From: Ceratothoa steindachneri
Taxonomy: Eukaryota; Arthropoda; Malacostraca; Isopoda; Cymothoidae
Assembly (NCBI GenBank): GCA_963969495.1
Contig: OZ018324.1
Coordinates: forward strand, 139,868,355-139,932,354
Reading direction: 5' to 3'
DNA: 64,000 bases
Position numbers and translations under genes: made by a program. The notes below the pieces were generated by a model. It was not told where the DNA came from. It did no database searches and saw only the letters and a list, made by a program, of their open reading frames with translations. Shown here piece by piece: positions 53,376-63,800 of the stretch (its first letter is position 1; each line of letters opens with the position of its first letter).

Positions 53376-55215
53376 GATAAATCGCCTTCACCATCTATTC
53401 GGAACGCCTCTGGTATAGATGACTGGAGGCATTATTCTATTCTAGAAAAAAAGCTCTTTAGGTCTTTGGGGGAACAAAGTTAGGGTAAATTTAACCAGGA
53501 GATAATGCAAAAACTACCTTTTTTGTATAATACAAAGTTTTCCAAATCTGAATTTTAGGTATGGTGTAAAAGTTAACGTGGTTACCTCTGATTAAAATTG
53601 CAAAATCGCTCATGATACGTTTACTTCATGTGACATTATTAGGACCCTTTCAAAGTTATAGATAAATACCGAAACTTACTTAAATTTAGAGACAGCAAAA
53701 ATAATAATCGTGATGATAAAAGGTAGATTAGATTTGAGAATACTTACAAAATTTAAGAAAAATAAACCCGAATGGTTAGGTTTTACTAAAGGAAAGAAAA
53801 GAGATTAAATCATAACAGAAAATTAAGCTCTAGAAAAAATAACATCTGTAAAAACATGACAGAACGGATTAGCGCTAGAGATTTTCAGGTCAGGGGCGAG
53901 TTATAAAAGAGTGATTGTGTGTGGATAAAACGGGAGTACAGAGAAAATTAAAAAGGACACAAAACGAGATAGTATAACTTTAATGAAGATTTTTACTAAA
54001 GCATCACGTTTAAATAATCATCGGCCAATAATAATTTTTGTAGAAATTGTCATAAACGGCCATTCACTGATATTTATTTTATTATATTCTTGTTACAAAA
54101 TATAATATAGCAGAATTCTAATTGATATTTATTTTGATAAACTTGTACTAATACTAGGGTAAACTGAAAAGTACGCAGTTATGGCATGCAGTTAAACTAG
54201 GAAAACGTAACCACCTGCATACTTGATCGAGCCCGCTTAGCGGACGCTCCTTATCCAAGCAGGGCTGTTACTGGTCTTTTTGATAAAGATTCGATAACAG
54301 CTTCCTCGCTATATTCAAAAGGATAAACCCTAACTGTCTCTAACCCGTCGTGTGTTACAATAGTTATTACAATTTCAGTCGGAGAGTGATCGTTTTTGTC
54401 ATGATTTGCAACTTAGTTATTATTATAATTGGCAAAGTTAAATGTCTTGCAATTTAAATAAAATTATACGCTTTGCAAACGATAGGGTTTTAAAAGTATT
54501 GTGACAAATCTTTCTTGTTATTCGAGTTAATATTATAATATTATGATTACATGGCTACCATACACATATTCACTTATCTTTTAGAGATGTGAATTAATGC
54601 CAGAATAGTGAAGTGTAGGTTTGACCACACTGAACTTCCCATTCTACTAGAAGAGAGCAAGCCTCAATACTATTTGCTTAGATAACCCCTTTATGAAAAA
54701 TTCTAAATGTTCGTTTGCCTAGATGCTTCTCTTCCAGAGGTCCTAGAACGGTATGGGTCCTTCAGGGGATGTATGTTAAGCCTCAAGCTCTTTGCATTAT
54801 CCAAAAATAGAACTTTTCATAAATGGAGATAACTTAGACATGCTACGCTCATTGATTCTTCGATCTTGTTTTTGACTCAAAACTCACTTTTTTGTTTCAG
54901 GTTTCCACCAAATAAAAATGCTTCGCTTTGTGGCCATTATCACGTTGGTGGCCAATGGGGAACCCCTATTAATTTGAGCCCTTTCTTTGTTTGCTCAGAA
55001 CTTGAGTAATGGTGCGATATTTAGTTTCCGTATCCGATCTTGTATTGCAAAGGGTTGCTTTGATTTAATACTCTCTTTTCAAGCCTATCATATCTTATCC
55101 TATCCCCCCCAATCAAGGTTTACATGGGTAGAAAATTATATAATTTCCTTATGTGTTCGAGAAACATGAATATAAAGGATTTGGTTTTGAAAGTTCGAAT
55201 CTATTTTATGAGTCC
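53375..55215. other. AT-rich sequence, nothing recognised
   Basis: About 1.8 kb without motifs or long frames. A mildly GC-richer island at 54210-54280 shows no coding signal. Confidence 0.45.
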
Positions 55216-55218
55216 GTC

Positions 55219-55219
<1 letters not shown>

Positions 55220-55292
<73 letters not shown>
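55220..55292. repeat. (TA)n microsatellite, about 73 bp
   Basis: This is a pure TA tract. It directly abuts the LINE C-terminal fragment at 55293, so the microsatellite may have grown at the insertion boundary or the LINE piece was truncated there. Confidence 0.97.
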
Positions 55293-55296
<4 letters not shown>

Positions 55297-55551
55297 AATA
55301 TATTCACGGCCCAATTATTCCAACCCCGATCATTTAACAACACACTCCTTTACCCAAAGGATAACGTAGTAGGGGCACCAAATGTCAAGGTCTTCGAGAG
55401 CCGCCTAGATAAATACTGGAGCAATAGAGAAACAAGGTTTGACTATCAAGCCGCACCCCTCCACAGCACCCCAGTTGCCAACCCGACCTCAGTAAGTTTC
55501 AGCACAGGACAAGATCTGAACATAGAGGAACCCAACGTGACCCAATGCTAG
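55293..55551 (+). pseudogene. ORF2 C-terminus of a CR1/L2- or Jockey-like LINE
   Basis: The frame, open from the TA tract to the TAG at 55549-55551, contains DNVVGAPNVKVFESRLDKYW. In many LINE ORF2 proteins the C-terminal end reads NxLPxxVVxAxSVxxFKxRLDxxW, so this is that motif with the preceding WNSLP degraded (PKD). The 50 residues that follow (including FDYQAAPLHSTPVANPTSVS) are a family-specific tail. Frames through the (TA)n tract give an artificial Ile/Tyr N-terminus. Everything 5' of this segment is missing. Confidence 0.75.
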
Positions 55552-56128
55552 AACAAGGATACCTGTATGCAATAATCTTTATTCTAGTTTAAGAAGTGTT
55601 CTAGTTCCGCTAATCTGTTTCTCATTAAAAGCAATAATTATTACAATTGCAGTAATTCTCTCTTTTTGGATAACCCCGAAATATCAAATCCTCATTTTTA
55701 TCCAAGTCACATTTAAAATAGTTTAGCTACCCATCAAAAATAAATTCAACCTTATTTACAATAACTCTATGAATATTGCTATACATCCTCATCCCCAGTC
55801 TCTACATCTTCTTCTACCTCCACTCACCTGCTCTTTACCCTCACCAGCATCTAACAAAAAGTCAGTTATAAATCATCCTTCAGAGGATCCCAGCCAGGCC
55901 CATTCATTTCATCATCTTAGGTTAGGGCAAAAAACCCATACTGGATGACAAAAGCCCTAAAAGGGGCAGTGGGAGATCCCCACTTATCGAATGGATAAAA
56001 CCCCTGATAAATAACTTTTCCAGGCAAAGATATACAAATCCGAATTTCACTCAAGCCTCCATTAACAGGAAGAAGAACACGCAGAACTAGAGGATAGGCC
56101 TACAATAGGCCTAATTGAAAACATGTGA

Positions 56129-56640
56129 GGTGCTAAGAGGGTCACACTCAGGGTCCTCAAAGACAATAACAAAGGGACGAGGAACGAAACAGAAGACACG
56201 ATCGAAGAAGAGAAGGAAAGAGACAATTCTAGTGACGAACAGGAAAATGCAAAGAATAAGGTGATCCTAAAAAAAATCAAGAAAACACAAAACAAAAAGG
56301 AAAGTACAGAGAAAGGATCCTCAACAGTAACCGAAACAGAAAATGAAAATGAACAAGTCTGTTGGTACCAAGCTAATAAACGCCGAATATTCGTACACGA
56401 GGCCTACGACCAACCATAAGTGGTGAGGCCAGCGGATATAAAGAAAGGAATTGAACAAGAAAAGTGTAAATGAACCTTAATTACAGATCACGAAGCAACA
56501 ACTATATAAAATAATAGAAGAGAACCCCATAAGAATTTACCCCAGCGACATGCGGTTATTAAAGAGGATACGTTCGAAGCTGTAATAGGTGACAACTGAA
56601 AGAGTTCAAAATGTAGACAAGCAACAAATAATTAAGGACA
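56129..56640 (+). pseudogene. Probable ORF1 (gag-like) remnant of the F5 element
   Basis: From 56129 to the TAA at 56417-56419 one frame is open for 96 codons with no ATG at its start. It is very rich in Glu, Lys, Asn and Thr (for example TEDTIEEEKERDNSSDEQEN) and ends ANKRRIFVHEAYDQP. The same frame goes on after the stop with VVRPADIKKGIEQEK and, past further stops, TLITDHEATTI and AVIKEDTFEAVIGDN. A charged N-terminal part followed by this kind of folded region is usual for LINE ORF1 proteins. No zinc knuckle is clear, though a Cys-rich piece (ICCNCNYKE) occurs near 56830. The link to the RT at 57.24-58.45 kb is by strand and distance. Confidence 0.45.
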
Positions 56641-57239
56641 AAATATAAAAGGAATCGCCTACGGCCTAAAACAAATAAAAATCCTGCATATAAACATGTA
56701 TTGATGGAAAAGTAATAATTTAGTCAAGTGGACACCGACATTATTACCAAAGCAAATCATGGACTCAAAGACAAAGACACTATGAAAATATGCAACATTA
56801 AAAAAGAAGTCCACCAGACAGAGATACAAATCTGTTGCAATTGTAATTATAAAGAGTATCAAGTACGCACTGGAAAAAGTGGTGTACGAGGCATACGCTG
56901 CTGCAACATTATAAATGGAGGGCGCGTTAGAAGCGCGAACCAAGAACATCATCAAAGCAGACGAAAAACGCCTACCAAAAATTAGATAGAAAACACGTTC
57001 GAACCCGAAATTTACAGTGGAAATTTACAGTGAAGGGGAAAGCTAGCCACATTAAGAGAAAATACATGCAAATAAAATGAAATGGAACAAGCCAGCAAAC
57101 TAAAATATAGAATTAAAGTAATTAAAGAGGGAAATGATATTCCTTATTAAGGAACAAAAAATTGAACAATAGAAACGGTTTATAAGGAAAATGGAAAAAA
57201 CGGAAAATCCACGTGAAACATGAAAAATATTCTATATAA

Positions 57240-58450
57240 TAAAAGGTAGATAACCCAGAAAGCAAATCTAAATAACAAAGAACAAGGAGAATATTTAAGA
57301 AACAAAGAAGAAATTGTAGAAAAGTTTATAAAGCACTGGGCAAAAGTCTATACTAATGACGAAAGAGACAATGAAGGTCGCGACAGAGAAACAGATCAAA
57401 GAGGTAGCGTACAGAAGCGGCGGAACTGACATGGACTGGGCTGGAGATAAGAGGGGACAAAATAGCACGAGAACAAAGGACTAGGAACGACAATAAAAGA
57501 AGAATAATTGAAAGTGTCATCAGCTCTTTTAAATAGAAGGCACCGGGTAAGAAAGGCCTAATTTAATACAACTACGAGAGAGCCACTGAAAATATAAAAT
57601 ATATCACCGACATCTCTAACGCTTACCTTAATTTAGTAGCATTACAAGAAATATTCAAGGTAGCAGAGATGGTCGTTTTTGAAACAAGGAAAACCATCTA
57701 CTCTAGTCGCCAGCTATAGAGCCATATCGCTGCTGAACCTTCTGGAAAAGGTTTTCAAAAAATTACATAACAGAAGATTGCTGGAATTTCTGGAATAAAA
57801 GGAAAAGTACAACGAATAACAACATGGATTCCGTAAGGAAAAGAATTTGACAATGGCATTAGCCATTCTACGTGAACAAATTGCTCAAGCTAAAGCTTAG
57901 AAAGGGTATGCAGGCGTGGTCCTCCTAGATGTTGAGAAAGCCTTTGAGAGGTTATGGGTCAAAGGACTTAAATAAATGCCCTAACAACTATATCTCGTCA
58001 TCAAAATGGAACGAATATTGATAGAAGGAAACACAAAGCCTATAACGGGCCACGAAGGACCAACTCTATTTCTTCAAACGGTGGTCCCACAGAAGGGGTG
58101 CATAAGTCCCAACCTCTTTTCGATTTACACGGCTGACCTACCGCTCCCAATAACACCAGGCTCTATAAATATACAGTACGTGGCGATAGTACATAGTCAA
58201 ATTATCTCGTCACGCTTTATAAAGTCTAATGGCAAGCTAGAACATCGAAGGAAAAATCAAAAACATCAACGACTATGAAAAAAAGGAAAAATTAAGACCA
58301 ACCTACACAAATTCAAGATAATCTTAATAATGAGAAATAAAAAGGACTAAATTAGCGTCGATGGAACCAATGATAATGACTACTCGACTGAACGAAATAT
58401 GTTCTGACTTCACATTGGGACGAAAGGCTATGGGAAGGTGGTAGTTTATA
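57240..58450 (+). pseudogene. Linker and reverse transcriptase of a non-LTR element (family F5)
   Basis: LRNKEEIVEKFIKHWAKVY (57297) is the pre-RT segment. KQGKPSTLVASYRAISLLNL and LEKVFKKLHNRRLLEFLE (57683-57800), then NNNMDS / QHGFRKEKNLTMALAILREQ, are RT fingers. GVVLLDVEKAFERLWVKGLK (57913-57972) holds the first catalytic Asp. The frame 58006-58278 reads TVVPQKGCISPNLFSIYTAD, LPLPITPGSINIQYVAIVHS, QIISS: the YADD box is replaced by YVAIV, apparently through a small indel. The frame resumes with INDYEKKGKIKTNLHKFKII near 58265. It is most like CR1/Jockey-group RT. Its EN domain and 3' end were not recognised. Confidence 0.85.
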
Positions 58451-58959
58451 ACGTAACTAGTTTATAGGGGTGACCAGTATATCGTGAAGGGGAATTAAAA
58501 ATCTGACTCCAAAGATGATTTCTTCACTGTGTTCTTATTTTGGCTGGGCTTACCGAAGGTTTCAGAGTAATCGAGGTACAGAAGAATGTTGCAAAAATAT
58601 ACTTTATTCTAATGTTAACCTATTAGCGAGGCAAGCGGTACGTAAAGAATTTACTTTGCGAGCGACTAGCAGTCTATATATATTCAACGAGAATTTTTAA
58701 ATTCTTCCTCGAGAAGACATAGTGAATTTAAAAGGGAGAACGTGAACGAGATAATCTTCTTAACGACAGTAATCTAATAATCTTATTAATGCAATAATCA
58801 TTCTAAATTAGCTGCTCCGACTATATATGCTTATTTTCTAGAGGGTGTAGCCAAGAATCGTGCATTGGAATAAGGTGACGTCCACCTTGTCCTCTTCCTG
58901 TTTTCTGCTGGACTTCTTGGGCTTTGCTGCTCGCCCGACACGTTACCATTATGTGAGGG

Positions 58960-59990
58960 ATGTAATTTCGTCAGGTGTAATCTGTCCACTGAGACAGTGT
59001 GCCTTTATCTCTCAGGGAATTCCAAAGTGCAAACCTTGGTGCCGCGCACAATTACCGGGAAAGGGCCAGCATGTGGCGCTGCTAGTGATTTGCGCACGCG
59101 GTCTATTCGGACCCACACATGCGTTTCATCGCAAAGATTTTTAGCAAGATAGGCTTGGGTACAGAGTGCAGGCACCCGATGGATGCCTGCGCGAAGAAAA
59201 CTTGTGACATGGTTGATACCAGAGCTTTAATAAATTTGGACTTGGTCTTCGATGAGATGACTATGACGTTGACGAAACAAAAAGTTTGGGGCACAAGAGT
59301 GTGGTTCCCGTGACTGCCGTGAAAATTAAAATTCACGACTCAGTGGGCAAAGAGCGAATGCCTAAGAGGATAATTGGGAGTGCCACCAGCTAGCCTTGTC
59401 GAGGGGTCATTAGGGAGCATTTCAGAGACCTGTATGCCCTTTTCACCATTCCGTTTGTGGACAAGTGGTATGCGTTGGTGCGAAGATGATAAAACCAACG
59501 AGGGCAGTGGGTTTCTTGAATAGTACTGATTTGAAATGGGCACCACTGTCGGTTACTACGTAAAGCGGGACTCCAAATGTGGAAATTCACCTTTCTAAGA
59601 AAGCTAACGCAACCTTTGCAGTACTTATATCCGGGATTGGTTACGCTTCGATCCATCTCGTCGCTAGGTCAAAGAATGATAGTAATACCGATTGTGGGAG
59701 GTGTAGGATTGTCCAGGCAGTGTACATTGTGGGAGTGGTCCAACTATATCGATATGCACAGTTTCGATCCTTGAGGATGGAATATCAATGTGCAGGATCG
59801 AGGATTTGGTGTGGCGATTAATCTTGGAAGATTGACAAGGAGGCACCCCTTCGTCAAGGAGAGAATATCCTGTCGATATTGTGCCAAAAATATGGAGTTT
59901 TTATGAGAGGAAGTGAAGCCTTGATTCCAGGGTGTAATTGATTGTGTATTTGATTGAAGATACTTTCCCTGCATGACAAGGGTCGTAGCT
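58960..59990 (-). pseudogene. Gypsy integrase
   Basis: Minus-strand pieces read KTPYFWHNIDR (zinc-finger region), then SSRIETVHIDIVGPLPQC, which is the start of the core: HIDIVGPLP carries the first catalytic Asp. They continue with DLATRWIEA, then ISNQYYSRNP, where the second catalytic Asp is uncertain, then NGMVKRAYRSLKCSLM. In the last piece the catalytic Glu of NGxVER reads as Lys. Near 59100-59000 VRKSLAAPHAGPFPVIVRGT and VSVDRL match the C-terminal GPFxVxxR...VSxDRLKPA. The protein would integrate the element's DNA; this copy is inactive because of many stops and the Glu change. Confidence 0.85.
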
Positions 59991-60149
59991 ATCTTGATGT
60001 TACTTCACACCAAAGCTGAACTTTCTCGGGAAAATGGTATGATTTTAGTCACGAGCGTTTTTCCTTAATTTCTTCCTCATCATCCTGCGTTGCCGTCAAA
60101 GCTCAGAGGTCAAGAGAGTCAATTTGGACCGAATTGACTTTTATTGAAA

Positions 60150-61130
60150 GGCAGTCAGCGACTACGTTAAAGTTACCGCCCACGTAAATGATATCACTGG
60201 GGTACTCTATAATAGCTTTTCACTAGCGTTGTTGTCTGTCTGTTTGAGCACTTAATCGCGATAAAAAGGTGATACTAAAGGCTTATGATCAGTATTTGAA
60301 ATACATAACAGTAAGATACGGTGCTAGTAGCTCTCTGTCGTAGGTGAAGTATGCTTCTTGCGTCCAGCTTAGCTTGATCAATAAGAAAGCCACCGGTTTT
60401 GCAGATCTTTCAACCATATGGAGCAGGGCAGCAGCTGTCGCGTATTGAGAGCAGTTCGTCACCAAACGGTATGGTGAGTCATTGAGCAGTTAGTGAGAGA
60501 GGTTAAAGGGGTTGATTTAGGCGGATTTGGTATTTTCAAATGCTCCTCGTGGCTTATTATGCCACACAAGTTCCCAAGCCTTTGGTTGCAGGTGTACAAG
60601 CTCGGTGAACGGGGCTGCAATCGCGGCAAAGTTAGGAATGATTCCGCGCTAGAAACCTAACATGCCCATATATCTTCGAAGCTCCGCGGAATGATTTTAT
60701 CCACTTTATTCGAAGCTGGGTAAATTCCTTCCTTTGAAATGTGATGCCCTAAAAAATATTTTTTCTCCTTCGCCACCTCGCACTTCTCCAGAGATATTCT
60801 CAGACCGTTTTCGGACAAGATTTTAGAGATTGCTTCAAATGCTTCAGGTATTCTTTCATATTGTTTAAATATATCAGGATGTCGTCTATATACACAAAAT
60901 GAACCCTAATCCTCGAAAGAGGTTATCCATTTGTCGTTGGAAGGTACAGCTTGCATTTCGAAGACCGAATGTGAGCTTAACGTACTCTCACAAACCAAAT
61001 TGGGTTGTGATCGCAGTTTCAAAAAGATGCTTTTGCCATTGAGGTAGTTCGTAACACTTCGTATTCGCAGCAACTGATAACTGACGGCCTTTGTTGTCGC
61101 ATTGAGCGCTCGGAAATCGCCGACCACCCT
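60150..61130 (-). pseudogene. Gypsy reverse transcriptase and RNase H
   Basis: The frame 61127-60906 begins VGDFRALNATTKAVSYQLL, the GDxRxLNxxTxxDxYPLPxI start of gypsy RT, and has YLNGKSIFLKL (usual LxGxxIFSKLD). After a frameshift FVYIDDILIYLNNMKEYL (about 60900-60850) contains an intact YIDD box. Downstream RISLEKCEVAKEKKYFLGHH and ISKEGIYP match the E-K-C-x-F...LGH.IS..GI.P segment. Traces of RNase H follow near 60400-60250 (NTDHKPLV in one frame, matching xTDHKPL). Frameshifts separate all of these. Confidence 0.87.
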
Positions 61131-61899
61131 CTACTCACCAGACGACTTCTTTGGCCCCATGTGAATTAGCAAAGCACATGGCGACTTAGCGGGCGCACGA
61201 CCCTCTTGTTCAATAGTCTTTCCAAAGTTGAATTGGCAACCTGTTGTTTTCTTTTTGAAAGAGGCCTTGGTCATGGGAATGACGGTGGAGCACTACCAGT
61301 TTCGATCAAATACGTCAGTGAACTCGACAATAAAGTAGAGGGCTGAACGGGTGCGAGTCCGTACAGAGCCTAATATTTTTCCAATATAGATCTGCAATGG
61401 GGCAGTAAGTGCTGAAGGTCATTGATAAGTAAGACTACTCCAGGTTCCCCAGATAATTTCACTTCCACCTCAAGTTTAGTTTGTTTATTAATATGCCGCG
61501 CGCACAGTCTACTAAATTATTATTGTGCATAAATAGTCAATGTCTAATTAAGGTGAAGTAGTATCCGAGCCTACAACTCACCACCTAAATGTTTGGCCAA
61601 GAGTAAGGATAATTACTTCCGTGTGGGGGTTTCGGGGCTGCATGCACAATGTATAGCTTTTAGGGCTACCTAGCCTCTGCACCCCAATTGTTGGCGCATT
61701 TCCTGCTCGTGGTGCCTCAGCTTATACATAAATTGTGTCCAAGGACCGAGTGCCAGTCGGTATAACCTGGCTGGGCAGGTGGAGCTCATAGTTTTGGTTG
61801 ACATTCCACCTAGGAGAGAAAAAACTCTGACTTCAAACCCGGGCAGATATCGCTGGTTAGGCATGGTAGGCAATTCATCTAGGTCCCAGCCAATAACTG

Positions 61900-62160
61900 G
61901 GAAACACTGCTCTGAACTTTTCTACGACTTAATGTTAGGTGGGGTGACCCCAACCGCTCAGAAGACTGTCACCAAGCTTGATCCGCTACTCTGACCAACC
62001 AACCAAGGGTTTGGTCCGGGATTCCCAAGAGGTAGCGGTGAAGGCGTATAGCGGCCCGCCTAGTGGTACCGGCCGGGGCCATGTAAAAGACGCCCAGTAG
62101 TGCCGGTACCTTGTTGGGGTGTTGAACTTTCCCTTTTGGCGATGGATATTATTTTTAAAT
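61900..62160 (+). mobile_element. F2 5' region (second copy)
   Basis: This contains the conserved string GGGGTGACCCCAACCGCTCA, then CACCAAGCTTGATCCGCT, a GC-rich part with GGTTTGGTCCGGGATTCCC, and AAAAGACGCCCAGTAG followed by GTACCTTGTTGGGGTG. The first copy has the same series at 40541-40705 (GTCCGGGGTATTG, AAAGATGCCCAATAAG, CCTTGTTGGGGTGAG). It is presumably untranslated and may contain the internal promoter, as is general for non-LTR elements. Confidence 0.7.
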
Positions 62161-63210
62161 CACCAACTCTACAAAATCAACAAACAAATACCCAACAAAA
62201 AAACAACAGCAAAACGCAAAAAATAAACGACCACAGAATAATATTCGGACCCGCTTTCTCGTCCAGACTTTTAACGCTAAAAAACACAAAAAATGAACCA
62301 TTCCCTGCTCTCGAACTGCGAAAACAATTAAAACTCGTTACAAAAGAGCTACAACCTGAATTCTCAATTAATCCTGACCGAACAGGGGCTACATACAGTT
62401 AAAGCTAAGTCTGAAAAATATAAAAAAAAACTATTGGCCCTCACCGCCTTAGGAGATAATGAAAGAAAACCGATGGACAAAAAATAATCGCAACCTGAGA
62501 GTAGGTGCGGTTCTACTCAAAATATTTATGCCTGGACCCAAAAGTACGGAGGCCTTCATATGCAACGGGATACCAAGGCTGTTTGAAGATGACAGCCATC
62601 AAATAGTCTCTGTGTCCATCTTCTAGAGAAAATCGCCCACAGGCTCAACTACGCTGAAAATCGCTAAAATAACATTCAACCATGAAACCATCCCAGAAAC
62701 AATTAGATTCGCAGGAACGACAATCCGAATACAGGAACAACTTCCCACTCCACTCCAATTCAATGTCGATCGTGCCTGATGTTTGGTCACCCGGCCAAAT
62801 ATTGTAAAACTGATCCACAATTATGCTTCAAATGCAGCGAAAAAGAACACGAGAGCGAACAGAGCAAAAGAAAAGAAAAATGCATTAACTTATAGAAATA
62901 ATCACCACGCATTCAAGAAAACATGTCCACACTTCAACATCCATCAGAAGGTATGGATTAGAACTGTCCGTTTTAGCATCCGAAGACACCAAGCCTTAAA
63001 AGATATGGCCGAGGAAGGAAGAACTTTAAGTACTCGAAGTTATGCTACCGTTGCTTCCACTACCAAAGCTCCAACCACCCAATTAGCTTCCAAACCAACA
63101 TCAGACTCACACTGCCTGGCATCTCAAGCCGAGAAAACAGTACCGTCTTGCTCATGCACACCAACACAAAATAGACGTACAAAGCTCACAAAAGATGCTC
63201 TCCTTCCCTA
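62160..63210 (+). pseudogene. F2 gag (ORF1), second copy
   Basis: An open stretch to 62402 is Asn/Lys/Gln-rich (LQNQQTNTQQKNNSKTQK), without recognisable domain. At 62770-62880 one frame reads CRSCLMFGHPAKYCKTDPQL and then CFKCSEKEHESEQSKRKEKC. That is a complete C-x2-C-x4-H-x4-C knuckle followed by a second cluster. The neighbouring frame (62783-63211) continues the protein after a frameshift: NNHHAFKKTCPHFNIHQKVW is the third cluster and GRTLSTRSYATVASTTK the usual SYAxV end. At least two frameshifts are needed. This is the best-preserved F2 gag here. Confidence 0.85.
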
Positions 63211-63627
63211 AATATCACCACATAGATTCCCAACCTTTCCACCAAGGTCCACATATTCAAATAAGGAAGAATTGGCAATAAACAAGGAACTCTATACCAA
63301 TAAAAATACCTCTAGACATACATCCCCACTATCAATACAGTATTCACAAGGAACACTCTCGCCCACTAGCCATAAAGAAATGCCTCTATTAAGCATCCAG
63401 CGCAACACAAAACCAAAGCTTCAGCACCCTCAAGTAAAATATAAGGAAGCTCTCAATAAGAGAACTAACAATACAGGCAAAAATATCCAGAAATCCATAA
63501 AACCAAGCACGCTAAAACAAACTTCACACAAACTTTATACAAAGTCCAGTAGCTCCACCCTATACAGAGCCTCCAAGCCTCCTAAATAGATCTACAGACC
63601 GAATAATATGAAAAACAAACTCAAATC

Positions 63628-63800
63628 ATGCAATGGAATATTCGTGGCCTCCGGGACAACTTTGAATCTTTACAAAAAATAATCACAGAAAAAGACCCGG
63701 TGTGCCTTTGTCTCAACGAGACTATGCACCCAAACCCGCAGCAGCATCTGAGTAACAAATATGACTGTCATTTCATTCCACCTAAGAGTTCGATACAGCT
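63628..63800 (+). pseudogene. F2 endonuclease N-terminus (second copy)
   Basis: MQWNIRGLRDNFESLQKIIT at 63628, then EKDPVCLCLNETMHPNPQQH. This is the start of the AP-endonuclease: the Asn of QWNxRGL and Glu of (Q/N)ET are metal-binding positions and both are kept. The ATG at 63628 is a plausible ORF2 start because the domain begins there in related elements. After about 55 codons (FIPPKSSIQ) the match ends at the deletion junction near 63795. Confidence 0.88.

Larger units (their letters stand above)
58800..61250 (-). mobile_element. Ty3/gypsy LTR retrotransposon pol remnant
   Basis: On the minus strand the order is RT (61130-60600), RNase H region (about 60500-60150), integrase zinc-binding and core (about 59990-59390), and integrase C-terminal domain (about 59340-58960). 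This is the Ty3/gypsy order. Protease and gag upstream of 61130 were not clearly identified and I could not find a pair of LTRs, so I cannot give true element ends. Breaks occur throughout. The copy is unrelated in detail to the gypsy piece at 45652-46565 (different RT text). Confidence 0.85.

Noticed and set aside
19150..53395. An 11-mer GATAAATCGCC seen three times (about 19162, 33498 and 53381)
   Set aside because: Flanks do not match beyond the 11 bases and the contexts are unrelated; too short to call a repeat.
58800..62000. LTRs of the gypsy element at 58.8-61.3 kb
   Set aside because: I looked for a direct repeat flanking the pol remnant and for TG...CA ends with a primer-binding site, but found no pair I could support by eye.
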